From assembly GCA_025175895.1 (NCBI GenBank), contig CM046003.1:24573245-24637244 (forward strand): a stretch of 64,000 nt of DNA. Direction: 5' to 3'. Shown here piece by piece: positions 10,250 to 22,670 of the stretch (the first letter of the stretch is position 1; each line of letters begins with the position of its first letter). The position numbers and the translations under genes are program-made. The stretch is from Wurfbainia villosa (Eukaryota > Streptophyta > Magnoliopsida > Zingiberales > Zingiberaceae). Under the pieces are notes generated by a model. It saw nothing but the letters and a program-made list of their open reading frames with translations. It was not told the DNA's origin and did not search any database.

Positions 10250-11085
10250 ATGTCATCTAACACAACACACCCCCTCAACTTGCGATCTGTCCTTGAGAAA
10301 GACAAGCTCAATAGAGCTAACTTTCTAGACTGGTATAGGAACTTGAGGATTATCCTCAAGCAAGAACGTAAACTGTATGTCCTAGAGCGCCTATCTCAAA
10401 CACCTGCTCATGGCACACTCGTGGCCAAAAGGATGCTTATAAGAAGCATCAAGATGACGCATTAGATGTGTCATGTCTTATGCTTGCCACTATGAACTCT
10501 GAGCTTCAGAAGCAACATGAGAACATGGATGCCTATGGTATGGTTGAGCATTTGAAACAACTATATCAAGGACAAGCTAGGCATGAGCGTTTTGAAGTGT
10601 CTAAGGCTCTTTTTGCATGCAAGATGCAAGAAGGAACACCTGTAGGAACTCACGTACTTAAATGATAGGGTACGCTGAGAACCTCAAAGACTAGGTTTTC
10701 CATCGAGCCAAGAATTGGCAACCGATGTTATCCTCGCAATCATGCGAAGCATATAATCAATTCGTCATGAATTATAACATGAATGAAATTGATAAGTTTG
10801 CTCGAGATTCTCAAAGATGTTAAGAATCACAACCAATCTCAAGAAGAAAGTTAGTAATGTACTAATGGTCAAGAAGGGCAAAGGTAAGCACAAAGGCAAG
10901 GGTAAGACCAAGCCAAAGGCAAGGCCAATTCATCCACTTCAAAGGGTAAAGGTAAAGTACCTAAGGAAGGGATCCATTGCGTGAGATCGACACCGGAAGC
11001 GGAATCGCAAAGTCTACCTTGAGGAAGTAAAGAAGAAAAGAAGTGGGACTTCGTCTCGTATACACGTTATAGAAGTTAATCTATC
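10250..11085 (+). pseudogene. gag: gag of element B (broken)
   Basis: Starts MSSNTTHPLNLRSVLEKDKLN, the conserved start of this lineage's short gag, and runs to a stop at 10463-10465. It resumes at 10468 (MSCLMLATMNSELQKQ...) to a stop near 10663. Further gag-like peptide is scattered over other frames to about 11000. The zinc knuckle, intact in element I (CFHCGETGHWKRNC), is unrecognisable here at 10970-11010 because of several indels. The product would have packaged the element RNA. Confidence 0.85.
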
Positions 11086-12937
11086 TATTTCTTCTACATG
11101 GGTATTAGATACGGATGTGCATCTCACATTTGTACTAATGTGTAGGACCGAGAAATAGTAGACTAATGGCAAAGGCGAAGTGGACCTACGAGTAGGCAAT
11201 GGCGCAAAAGTTCTCCAGAGTAGAGGAACATATTCTTTGTCTTTGCCCAATCGGGCTTATCTTAGAACTAGAGGAGTGCTTTTATGTACCTGCATTAACG
11301 AAGAACATAATTTCTGTATCTTGTTTAGACAAGAAAAACTTTTCTTTTATAATAAAGGACAAATGTTGTTCCATTTATTTGAATGAAATGTTCTATTGTA
11401 ATGCACCACTTATGAATGGTCTCTATGTTCTAGATTTAGAAAACCCAATTTATAACATAAATACCAAACGGTTCAAATCGAATAATTTGAACCAAACATA
11501 TCTCGCATCGCCGCTTAGGTCACATAAATGAAAAACGCATATCCCAACTCCATAAAGATGGATTATTGGACTCATTTGATTTTGAATCATATAAGGTATG
11601 CGAATCTTGTCTTTTAGGAAAGATGACTAAAACTCCATTTAGTGGACATGGCGAGAGAACGACGGACTTGTTAGGACTCATACATACTGATGTATGTGGC
11701 CTTTTCAATGTCGAAGCCAGAGGAGGCTATAAGTACTTTATTACTTTCACTGATGATATGAGTAGATTTGGCTACTTATATTTGATGAGACATAAGTCAG
11801 AATCCTTTGAAAAGTTCAAAGAATTCAAGAATGAAGTACAAAACCAACTTGGTAAGCGTATTAAGCTACTTCGATCAGATCGAGGTGGTGAATACCTTAG
11901 TCAAGAGTTTCGTGATCACCTGGCTGAGTGTGGGATAATATCCCAACTCACTCCACCTGGAACACCACAATGGAATGATGTATCTGAGAGGAGAAATCGT
12001 ACTCTATTAGATATGGTACGATCAATGATGAGCCAGACTGATCTACCTACTTCCTTTTGGGGTTTAGCTCTAGAGACAGCCGCTTTCACACTTAATCGCG
12101 TCCCATCAAAAGCCGTAGAAAAGACACCATATACGTTATGGACTGGGAAGAGTCCCAAAATGTCTTTTATAAAGATTTGGGGTTGTAAAGCTTATGTTAG
12201 ACGTCAAGTCTCAGATAAACTAGGACCCAAATCAGATAAGTGTTATTTTGTAGGATATCCCAAGGAAACTAAGGAATATTACTTTTACAATCCCACACTT
12301 GGCAAGGTGTTTGTTGCCAGAAATGCTGTCTTTCTAGAAAGAGAATTTATTTCTAGAAAAAGTAGTGGGAGTAAAATTCATCTTGAAGAAATTCAAGATG
12401 AAGATAACACTAAGGCTTCGATGGAAAATGAACAGGCACCACAAAGTGTTGTGGATGAGGAAATTGTTGCCCAAAGAGTTATGGAGCAAACACCTGTTCA
12501 AGTAGACCAACCTCTTCGTAGATCTGATAGGATCCGTCGTCAACCCGAGAGATATTCTTTTCTCTTGACTGACAACAGTGATGTATTGCTTGTCGATCTT
12601 GATGAGCCTACATCCTATCAAGAAGCTATGATGAGCCCAGATTCTGAGAAATGGCTGGAGGCCATGAGATCCGAAATGGAATCCATGTACACTAACCAAG
12701 TATGGACTTTGGTTGATCCACCTAAAGGGGTAAAACCCATTGGGTGTAAGTGGGTCTTTAAAGTAAAGACTGACATGGATGGTATTAAGCATACCTATAA
12801 AGGTAGATTGGTGGCTAAAGGATTCAAACAAATTCATGGTATTGACTATGATGAAACCTTTTCACCAGTTGCGATGCTTAAATCCATTCGGATCATACTT
12901 GCTATCGACTACATTACCACGACTATGAGATCCGCAG
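11086..12937 (+). pseudogene. pol: pol of element B, first part: protease, integrase, start of reverse transcriptase
   Basis: The protease region begins at about 11095 (TWVLDT), but a base is missing in the DTG triad, so the catalytic site is broken. A GAG-pre-integrase segment follows (11199-11531) with another frame change near 11530. From 11566 a long frame carries the integrase: CESCLLGK of the HHCC finger, HTDVCG, FTDDMSRFGY and RSDRGGEYLS (D,D,E all present), then the linker and the start of RT (WVFKVKTDMDG). This frame is lost near 12905-12935. Confidence 0.92.
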
Positions 12938-14175
12938 ATGGATGTCAAAACCGCTTTTACGAATGGAAAGCTACTCGAGGATGTGTACATGACACAGCCT
13001 GAGGGTTTTGAAGATCCAAAGCATCCTGGAAAGGTATGCAAACTGCAAAGGTCCATTTATGGACTAAAGCAAGCCTCTCGAAGCTGGAATCTTCGATTCA
13101 ATGATGCAATCAAGGAGTTTGGTTTCATCAAGAATGAAGATGAACCTTGTGTCTACAAGAGAAATAGTGGGAGCACAGTTGTATTTCTTATCTTGTATGT
13201 AGATGACATACTTCTCATCGGAAATGATATTCCCTCACTCCAGTCTGTGAAGATGTGGTTAGGAAATTGTTTCTCGATGAAAGACTTAGGTGAAGCTGCC
13301 TATATTCTAGGCATCAAGATCTATAGAGATAGATCTAAAAGATTACTTGGCCTAAGTCAGAGTACATACATTGATAAAGTGCTAAATCGTTTTGCTATGC
13401 AAAATTCCAAGAAAGGATTTCTGCCTTTATCACATGGTGTGAGTCTTTCGAAGACTCAATGTCCCTCTTCTAAGGAGGAGAGAGATCGCATGGATAAGAT
13501 CCCTTATACATCTGCTATAGGATCTATCATGTACGTCATGCTTTGTACTCGTCCTGACGTCTCGTATGCATTGAGCATTACGAGTAGATATCAGTCAGAT
13601 CCAGGTGAAAGTCACTGGATAGCAGTCAAAAATATTCTTAAATACTTACGAAGAACGAAAGAATATTTCCTGATATTTGGAGGCAATGAGGAACTAACTG
13701 TAAAGGGATACAGTGATGCAAGCTTCCAAACAGACAAGGATGACTATAGATCGCAATCGGGGTACGTGTTTTGCCTGAATGGTGGAGCTGTGAGCTGGAA
13801 GAGTTCGAAGCAGGACACAGTTGCTGATTCTACAATGGTCGGTATATTGCGTCGATGCAAAGAAAGGAGGTCTTGGCCCGCAAGTTCATCAGTGAACTTG
13901 GGGTAGTTCCTAGCATTGCAGATCCAATAGACCTCTATTGTGACAACAATGGAGCTATTACACAGGCTAAGGAACCTCGATCACATCAGCGGACCAAACA
14001 CATACTACGGTGCTTCCATCTCATTCGAGAGATCATCGATAGAGGAGATGTGAGGATATGCAGAGTACCGACAGAAGCTAACATCGCAGATCCATTGACC
14101 AAGGCTTTGACACAGAGGAAGCATGATGGTCACACTAGGTCACTAGGTATTAGATATTATAGTGATTGGTACTAG
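12938..14175 (+). pseudogene. pol: pol of element B, second part: reverse transcriptase and RNase H
   Basis: RT palm with MDVKTAF, GLKQASRSW and the catalytic YVDD at 13196-13207. RNase H follows (GYSDASF, near 13710). A frameshift near 13845 removes the usual TTEAEY motif with the catalytic Glu. The tail resumes in another frame (from 13855) with YCDNNGA and IADPLTKAL to a stop at 14175. The polypurine tract starts immediately afterwards, so this is the true pol end. Confidence 0.92.
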
Positions 14176-14177
14176 TG

Positions 14178-14189
14178 CTAGTGGGAGAT
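14178..14189 (+). promoter_or_regulatory. Polypurine tract of element B
   Basis: GCTAGTGGGAGA directly before the 3' LTR; weak in purines but in the required place. Used to prime plus-strand DNA. Confidence 0.7.
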
Positions 14190-16094
14190 TGTTAGTTATA
14201 GCCCTAGAACCAATCATGTGATGGTTGAATAGGGAACATTTTGTATCATATTCTATAAAGGCAAAGGATTGGTTATTATATTTACGTCTTGCTTGTGCCA
14301 GCTAAATTAAATATAATAATGCCCTAGAAAAGTAGGTTCTTATATACAACACATCAATTGGCAGAATTGATTATGAGAGGCTGTAGAGAACACTTTCCTA
14401 AATGTTCCTAGTCAAGTATTAATATGCAAGGGCAATATTAATACATAAAGACTAGCATGTAGGTCAATTGATGACTTGATCTCACAAGTCATGAATATAT
14501 GATATCAAGTTGACACATGGGTATATATTAGAGAATATATACTGAACTGATCCGCCATGAGAAAGTTTCATGGATCGTCATATGAGTGTCATAAACTTTC
14601 TCATGTGACTATTGGTATGAATAGTCCTCAAACCTGAAGTCACTACGGTTCCCTACATAAGGAGTTGTGTACTTTGGTATCGTCAAACGTCACCCGTAAC
14701 AGGGTGGACCATAAAGGCGATTACTGGGTATGTAACAAATTATGCGGAGGGATGTGAGTGATGTAGATGGGATCTATCCCTTCCATATGACGGGAGTGAT
14801 ATCGGTGGGCCCCTTGATTGAGTAGAACTACTAAAACGCATGGCCATGCTCGAATGAGTCAATATGAGATATTGAGCTCATTTGTTTGAGTTAGTTTACT
14901 CAGGGATCAAGAAACACATAGATTGATCGAGGATGACCCTATGCCTCATTGGGTCAACTGATATCAAGGATAGAAGGACACGGTCATACATTATAGTAGT
15001 CACGGAAAGGTTAGTCGGATCTTGACTTATTTCGTAACTTGGGTAGCAATGATGTATTGCTAGATGCCGCTCATTGCTTGTGTATCTAAACAAGTTTAGA
15101 TCCACTACCAACGTTATGAGAGCCTATAGGGTCACACAAAAAGAGCATGATGATTAGAAGAATTAGTGCATTCTAGTTTGACTAGAATAATTTGGGAATA
15201 AGCTTAAGTACAAAATGGTTTTTGGACTTTAAACTCAATGAGAATTTTAGCTTATTGATTTAATGAGATTAATTCAATATGCTAAGCTTATTAATTTAAT
15301 AAGATTAAATAAATATGTTATCATGATAGCCTAAGCTTAATTGATTTAATAAGATTAATTCAAAATGTTACCTTATTGATTTAATGAGATTAATTCAATA
15401 TGATAACATAAGCTTATTGAATTAATAAGATTAATTCAACATGCATGAATGCCACATAAGCATGCCACCTAAGCATGCCACCTAAGCATGCCACCTAAGC
15501 TGGATGAGGTGGAAGGAGACAAAGGGTTTTGACCTTTGGAATTTCTCCACATGTGGCCGGCCAAATTATTTTTCAATGCAATTGATTGCATTGAATGTGA
15601 TAGGAGGTGAAAGGTTTTTTCAATCCTATAAAACACTCCATGGGGTGGCCGGCCAAAGTGGTGGAAGCTTGAGGCTTGGAGAGAGCTTGGTGGTGAGAGG
15701 CTTTGGTTGTGTGGCTTTTGTGAGTGTAGGCTAGCAAGAAGAGTGGTCTTCTTCTTCCTTTCTCTTTTTCCCTACCTTCCTCTCCTTTAGGGACTTCTCT
15801 AGCAAGAAGTAAAGGAGAGCTCTCCTAGTTTCTTTTGTGAGACAAGAGCTTGCTCGTGTGGATACATATAGAGGCACGGACATTTGAACGTGCTAAAAGA
15901 TCCAACAAACCCAAGGAGAAGCGGGATTAAAAAGGGCACGTAACAAAGGTAATATTCTCCTATAAGATAGGTTTTTTTTTTCTTTTAGAGAGATTTATTT
16001 TTTTTTGTATGAGGTTTTCTTTCGCAAGGATCACTTGGAAGGGATCCTATTTTTCCGTTGCGCATATGCTATTTTGCATAAAAAAATCCCTACA
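14190..16094 (+). repeat. 3' LTR of element B
   Basis: 1905 bp, very similar to 7159-9025. Differences include tandem AAGCATGCCACCT units (about 15455-15500) and an extra segment after the TATA box (15627-15633) containing a second GGCCGGCC-bearing stretch. Confidence 0.92.
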
Positions 16095-18017
16095 TGTAGG
16101 GTATAGAGTTTACAATAAAAGAACTCAAAAGATTGAAGAATCATCAAATGTCCAATTTGATGAAACTTCCAATACATACCCTAGAAAATCCCCTATTGAT
16201 GATGATATTAATAATGAAAATCAAGAAATTAGCCAACAATTTCAAAATTTAACCTTAGGGGGTAATGATCAAGGGGGAGGATTAAATCAAGGGGGAGTAA
16301 GAGGTGATTCCGTTGATGAGCAAAGGATTGAGGTTAATCATGATCAAACTCAAATTAATACACCTCCTAGAACTATAAGAGTTCATCAAAATCACCCTTT
16401 AGATCAAATTGTGGGTGAATTATCTCAAGATGTTAGGACTAGCTCATTTCATAGGGATCCCACTAGTCATATTGCTCTAATTTCTCAAATTGAGCCCAAA
16501 ACAATCAAAGATGCATTACTTGATCTGGATTGGATCTTAGCAATGCAAGATGAATTGGCTCAATTTGAAAGGAGTCAAGTATGAGAGTTAGTTCCTAGAC
16601 CTAATGAAAACACCATCATTACTACAAGATGGGTCTTTAGGAACAAACTAGATGACCAAGGAAATATCACTAGAAATAAAGCAAGATTAGTTGCAAGGGG
16701 TTTTAATCAAGTTGAAGGACTTGACTATGATGAAACATATGCCCTGGTTGCTAGATTAGAGTCTATTAGAATACTATTAGGGTATGCCTCCTATATGGGT
16801 TTCAAACTCCATCAAATGGATGTCAAATTGGCATTCTTAAATGGATTTATTAAGGAAGAGGTATATGTAGAACAACCTCCCGGGTTTGAGAATATGGATT
16901 ATCCAAATCATGTATACAAACTTAGGAAATCTTTGTATGGTTTGAAACAAGCTCCCTAGGCTTGGTATGAAAGATTATCATCTTTCTTAATCTCTAAGGA
17001 CTTTAAGAGGGGTAGTGTAGATCAAACTCTATTTATAAAGTCAACATCAACGGACATCTTTGTAGCCCAAGTATATGTTGATGACATTATTTTTGGGTCA
17101 ACAAATGATGAACTTCTCCAAGACTTTATTAAAAATATGAAAAAAGAGTTTGAAATGAGTCTAGTTGGGGAATTAAATTTCTTTCTAGGATTGCAAGTCA
17201 AACAAACTAGTGAAGATATTTATATTTATCAAACCAAATATGCTAAGAAAATGATTAAGAAATTTGGTTTGGAAAATGCTAAGGTAGTTTCAACTCCAAT
17301 GGCAACCAATACTAAAATAGATAGTGATAATGAAGGAAAACAAATTGATCTTACACTTTATAGGAGCATGATTGGTAGTCTTTTATACTTAACCGCTAGT
17401 AGACCCGACATATTATTTGCGGTTGGTATGCGTGCTAGATATCAATCATGTGCTAAAGAATCTCATTTAGTTGTCGTTAAGAGAATCTTAAGATATGTTA
17501 AAGGCACACAAAATATAGGATTATGGTACCCTAGGACTAGATTTTTTGATTTGATTGGGTACACCGATTCTGATTATGCCGGTTGCAAATTGGATCGGAA
17601 GAGTACTAGTGATGGATGCCAATTCCTTGGGTCCTCCCTAGTTAGTTGGAGTAGTAGGAACAACCTTGTGTTGCCCTATCCAGCACCGAAGCCGAGTATG
17701 TGGCTATGGGTGGTTGTGTAGCTTAACTACTATGGATGAAACATACCTTAGAAGATTATGAGCTATCTTACTTCAACATGAAAGTATTTTGTGATAATGT
17801 GAGAACCATTAACTTGACAAAAAATCCGGTGCATCACTCTAGGACTAAGCACATTGAAGTGAAACATCACTTCATTAGAGATCATGTGGTTAAGGGGGAC
17901 ATTGAGCTTAATTACATTGAATCCAAGTCCAACCTAGCCGACATTTTTACCAAGGTTCTCCCCGAGGTAGAATTTTCATCACTTAGGAGAGAACTTGGAA
18001 TGTGCTTGGTTGAGTAA
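16095..18017 (+). pseudogene. pol: pol of element A, second part: RT and RNase H after the B insertion
   Basis: Resumes with GYRVYNKRT, the Gly/Ser-rich integrase-RT linker, then WVFRNKLDDQG, the RT palm with QMDVK, and YVDD near 17080 (VYVDDIIFGS). RNase H motifs GYTDSDYAG and NLADIFTK are present. Inactivating changes: TGA at 16582-16584 (Trp), TAG at 16957-16959 (Arg), a frameshift near 17656 where AGGAACAACC replaces the AGGAAGCAACA seen in element D, and TAA at 17724-17726. The frame returns at 17736 and ends at 18017. The same altered AGGAACAACC occurs in fragment K. Confidence 0.93.
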
Positions 18018-19052
18018 AGGTATAGGTTTGCATGATCCTATAGAAATACTAGGATTTATATCTTTAAGCATCTCAAAAAATACCTAAGAAACCATGATTT
18101 TTTGTATTGAGCCACTTAGACAACATATGAGATGTTAGGTAGATGCACTTGGTTCATCATGCTTGTTATGATGCATTACTATAGACCAAAGTGTCATCTA
18201 GAGACATTAATCCTTCATTGGACCAATCATTGGGAAGACTTATACACAATTGATGTGCATATAACCCTAAGAACATGATTGGAAATGTCAAATAAAATAT
18301 ATTTTAAACTATATTTATCATATTTTGAAAAACAGTTTTCAAGTGAAACACAAAAGTGATACAAAGTTTGCAAAAACATTAGAACTTTTGTTAGTTTCCA
18401 AGTTTGTATCAATCTCGAAATCTGGAAAATATATATTTTTCAAAATATTTTTTCTTGATAAAGTATGATCTCAGAAATGTGTACGCAAAATTTTGTGATT
18501 TTTTGAGGTTTCTGGAATTCCTAAAGCATTTTCGAAAAGGTCAAATTTGGATTTCGTTTAGAACCAAATGATCGATACACTATGTTTTCTGATAAATAGT
18601 TCTATTTTCTGATATTTAGTATATCTTTGATCTCCTAAAACTCTAGCATGATAATACTGGGTATGAAAGCTTTTAGGACTGTTTAATACGGTGTTTTAGG
18701 GGGAGTTTCATAAGATGTATCTTTTTCATTCCCAAATTTACATTGTTGGTGTAAAGTAAGGATTTAAACCTTCAAATTATTGATAGACTTTTGCTCTACA
18801 TGTATTTTACTCATCATGAACTATATCTTGGATTAAGGGGGAACTAAATCTCAATTCTATACCTTAGTTCAAGATTACAATGCATTCAATTCTTCTATGA
18901 AATATATGATTTCTTCTCTTTTTGATGTATGTTAAAGGGGGAGAAGAAATGTTTAAGTTAGAATTGGATATATGATTATGTGATATGATTATGTGTATTT
19001 TTTTAAAAAAGACCTAACTTAAATGATTGCCAAACATCAAAAAGGGGGAGAT
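18018..19052 (+). other. 3' noncoding region of element A with multiple polypurine tracts
   Basis: No coding frame. G-rich purine runs of the form AGGGGGAG occur repeatedly (about 18700, 18835, 18935) before the proper tract AAAAAGGGGGAGAT at 19039-19052. Sireviruses are known for multiple PPT-like motifs here. No envelope-like ORF is visible. Confidence 0.8.
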
Positions 19053-20241
19053 TGTTGGTGCAACAATACCCCAAGCATTTATATATTTTGATGTTTGGAT
19101 AATCATCTAAGTTAGGCAACAAATTGTGATCTAATGGTGAACATGATTAAGTTACAGGTAAAGGCAAAGTCCAAGTATAATCTTGGCAAGAGAAGTCCAA
19201 GGCAAAGGCTTGGCGGCATAAGACCAAACATGTTGTCTTGGCAGCATTAAGTCCAAACGGACCTTGGCAAAGGAAGTCCAAAGGCAAGTCTTGGCAGCGT
19301 AAGCCCAAACATGTAGACTTGGTGGCGTAAAGTCTAAGCACGCCTTGGCAAAGGAAACCCAAGACATGACAAAACCAAAGGAAGCTCTTGGAAGCAAAGC
19401 ACAAAGGATGAACAAGTCGCGGACTCGGAGGGATCCTGGAGGCGCAAGGCTTAAGGAAGAGCTAGAAGGTTGAGTCTAGGTCTAAGGGGTAAAATCAAGT
19501 ATGAATTACTCATACTTGATGAGTATCGATCGATTGGTCGATGCGATCGAGTCGTGATGAAACTCACCATCATCGACGCTTTCGTGATCGATATTAGTGA
19601 TTAGTCGATCGCCACGCGGCCGATGGCGATCGATCAAGGTAAAAATGGGCACAGAGTGGAGTCACTCGACTGCGGCCGGTGATCACTCGACTGATCACTA
19701 CAGCAGTCGACTGATGGATGGATCAGTCGACTGATGAGAATGTCGTTGGATGAAATGACTCAGAATTCCGTGAATACGGCTGTTCAGAAGCCATTAATCG
19801 CGCCGACAATCGACTGATGCTGTGCATCAGTCAACTGATCGTGCTCCAACGGGAAAATCAGCCTTCTCTCTACAAAAAAGAGGGCTGGTGGAGGTTTTTG
19901 GGGTTAATGCTTATTCTCTGATTCTTCTCCAAAGCCTCCACGAGTTTTCAAGCTTTCTAAGTGATCTTAAATCCCCTCCTCCTCTCTCTAAGCTCAAGTT
20001 TCATTCTTTGTAAAGAAGAGGAGGTTTGTTGTAAAGGAAAGCTTCTTAGTGGAATTGCTTGGGTTGATCCACCTTAAGGATCGCCGTGGAGTAGGAGCGT
20101 TATCTCCGAACCACGTAAAGGCCTTGTTAGCATTGTTCTTTCATTTTTACTTATATTATTTTTGTTTGCTTCCGCTAATCATTCTTGTTGAAACAAAAAT
20201 GCGCTATTCACCCCCCTCTAGCTTCCAAACGATCCCTAACA
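19053..20241 (+). repeat. 3' LTR of element A
   Basis: 1189 bp, TG...CA, followed by the GAAAT duplication. Same modules as the 5' LTR: unit array 19160-19400, palindrome cluster about 19660-19840, loop-E hairpin 20085-20115, CTCTAG motif near 20216. The stretch 19520-19640 cannot be aligned smoothly with 3510-3650 although both sides match closely. Confidence 0.93.
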
Positions 20242-20246
20242 GAAAT

Positions 20247-21241
20247 GAGTTAAGTTTAAGGTGCATAGTTTTTTCATCTAGATGAACTCAAACTCATCTT
20301 ATACCATGGATGAATCATGAGGAAAGTTTATGTACAAGGCATGTGCATTAAGCCCATACAAAGTTGGGCCAAAATATTAAACTTTTCAATGGTTTTGAAC
20401 TTTGTGTCAATCTCATTATTTTATGGGTATTTTATTTTTCAAATATTTTTCACCCATGATGATTGACTTAAGTATTATACATATGAATTTTCATGATTTT
20501 TCGTATTATGTATAATTACTTATGACTTTTCGAAAACTATTTTCTGAAGCTGAATTTCTGCATTTGTAGAAATCAGTCTACTGGTGGCAAGGGCATTCGA
20601 CTGTTTACTGATAGAGTCGACTGCCAACACAAATTTTGGGTAAACAAGGTTTGCTTAGCCTGATTTCAGCTATGTTTGGCTACCCTAACTGCTCATAACC
20701 CTAGGATATATTTTGGAAAGTATTAGAAAGGATAAAAATTCATTGGATATGGATTAAGAGAGTTATTTGGGTGTGTATCAAGTTTAAGGTGTGTGAAAGT
20801 TCAAGGTTGAACTTTTAGCCTTAATTTTGATGGTTTAGTGTTCCTATAGGCTTAGGGACTCTCTAACGACATTGTTGGTGCAATGGTCAAGGGGGAGTAA
20901 GCCTTTAGGGGGAGGTTATCCATCATGAGATGATGAATGTATTCTTCCTCATGAGGGGGAGAATTTTGAGTTTTTAGAGAAGTGAGGATTACCTCTCTTT
21001 AGTGATATGGGATTTATCACTAGGAAGAGTGAAAACATCTTAGATGTTTTTGGACGAATGGAAAGGTTATAAGATCTCATTGGGATATGAGACATTGACA
21101 CCCTTGGGGAGAGCCTTTTTGATGTATGTCAAAAAGGGGGAGAAAATGGAATTCCCAATTTGGAAAATTGGGAGGATTGGTTTGAGTTAGTGTTCTAACT
21201 CAAAGGTATTGGTTTTTGTCAAACATCAAAAAGGGGGAGAT
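20247..21241 (+). other. 3' noncoding region of element H with multiple polypurine tracts
   Basis: Continues from 3097 after removal of element A. Several AAGGGGGAG-type runs lie at about 20888, 20905, 20952 and 21135, ending in AAAAAGGGGGAGAT at 21228-21241 next to the LTR. CAGTCGACTG-like sequences are also present near 20575-20630. No gene. Confidence 0.75.
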
Positions 21242-22670
21242 TGTTGGTGCAATCGACCCAGATCACGATTGACCAGACTCAAGTTTGACTCGAGTAGTGG
21301 TTTGATGTTAGTGTTTTGATGTTTGACCAAGGAGTTGACCATTGTTTGACAATAGATTGACTATATGATTGACATGGAGTTGACCATATGATGGAGAAGT
21401 CCAAGTGGGACACTTGGCAATGGAAAGTCCAAGTCTTATGTACATGACATGGAAAGTCCAAGTCTTGGATTCTTGTCATGGAAAGTCAAAGCTTGGGTCT
21501 TGGCAAGGGAAAGTCCAAGCTTGAGTCTTGGCAATTGAAAAGTCTAACATGGGTTGGCATGGAAAGTCGAAGCATGGGTCTTGGCAAGGGAAAGTCTAAG
21601 CTTGAGTCTTGGCAAATGGAAAGTCCAACATGGGTTGGCAAGGGAAGTCCAAGGGTAGATATTGACGGCGTAAAGTCCAAGCGGGAGTCTTGGCAGCATA
21701 AGTCCAATGGTTTAGCGGCATAAAGTCCAATCGTGTGTCTTGGCAGTGTAATCTCAAATGTGCCTTGGATATATAGACCATTTTAGCACGACAATAGCCG
21801 ATGGAAGCACCAGAAGGCTAGCGTATAGATGAACAAGTCATGGATGACTTGGAGGGATCCGATAGGCATGAGACTGATAGAGGTGTCTAGAAGTCTTAGG
21901 TCTAGGCTAAGGGTGATCTAGCAAGTATGAGGGCATCATAATTGGGGCTAAACCTCATGGTTGAGGTTATCAGTCAAATGGAGCTTTGGACCAGTCGATT
22001 GGTCATGTGTTTTGACACTTGGCAATCTACTGGGATAATGACCAGTCGACTACTGTGAGTTGACTGGTGTTCGACTGTGGCAAATAGCCTTGGCAGTTGA
22101 CTGCTAACATTGGGCAGTCGACTGTCATGGATGACAGTCGACTGCTGGTACTCAGAATGCTCGGTAGCTGACTGGTCAATTGGCTACGAGGTTGGCAGTC
22201 GACTTACAGTGTATCCATTGGCTTGGATGTCAACGTGGATCAAGTCCGTTGTGAGACAACGACATTATTGGCAGTTGATTGGAGTCTTATGGCAGTCGAC
22301 TGTCATGCACGAAATCAACCTGATGCAGGGATAAAAGGAGCAACTCGTGGAGGATTTCTCCATGGTTCTTTGAGAACTTTCTTGAGGTGATTTGAAGGCG
22401 AAGTGCAGGCGTATTTCAAGGTCCTTCAAGATCATTCAAGCAACCAACAAGCAAAGCATTCAAAGCTCTAGTTTGTAAAGTGTTCTTTATTTTTCGGTTG
22501 TATTTCTTTGTATCTGCTTGTATTATTTTGTATTACTATTGTAATCGCTTGTAAGAGTGTTGGTGCAATCGGCCCAGCAGTACCTTGATGGTATTTTGAT
22601 GATAGACAAAACTCATGACATGGGATTGTCATGGGAAAGTCCAACATGGGGTTGGCATGGGAAATCCAAA

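Larger units (their letters stand above)
7159..16094 (+). mobile_element. Element B: Ty1/copia retrotransposon nested in A's pol
   Basis: 8936 bp, flanked by a perfect target-site duplication TGTAG (7154-7158 and 16095-16099). Removing it and one TGTAG restores A's reading between GYSSTS and GYRVYN. LTRs are 1867 and 1905 bp. Internal order is primer site, about 1.2 kb leader, short gag, protease, integrase, reverse transcriptase, RNase H, short polypurine tract. It belongs to a copia lineage different from A (short gag starting MSSNTTHPLNLRSV; RT motif YVDDILLIGND); I do not assign a lineage name. Several frameshifts make it defective. Confidence 0.93.
3098..20241 (+). mobile_element. Element A: SIRE-like Ty1/copia retrotransposon, complete but defective, carrying nested element B
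   Basis: Both LTRs start TG and end CA, and the element is flanked by a perfect 5-bp duplication GAAAT (3093-3097 and 20242-20246). Order: 5' LTR, primer site, gag, protease, integrase, [element B inserted at 7159-16094], reverse transcriptase, RNase H, about 1 kb of 3' noncoding DNA with several G-rich polypurine tracts, 3' LTR. Without B the element is about 8.2 kb. The long gag with coiled-coil tail and the multiple polypurine tracts point to the Sirevirus lineage. Gag and pol carry several stops and frameshifts, so it is not autonomous. It is inserted in the 3' noncoding part of element H. Confidence 0.93.

Noticed and set aside
18018..19052. Envelope-like ORF as in some Sireviruses
   Set aside because: No long frame, signal peptide or membrane segment between RNase H and the 3' LTR of A, D or J.
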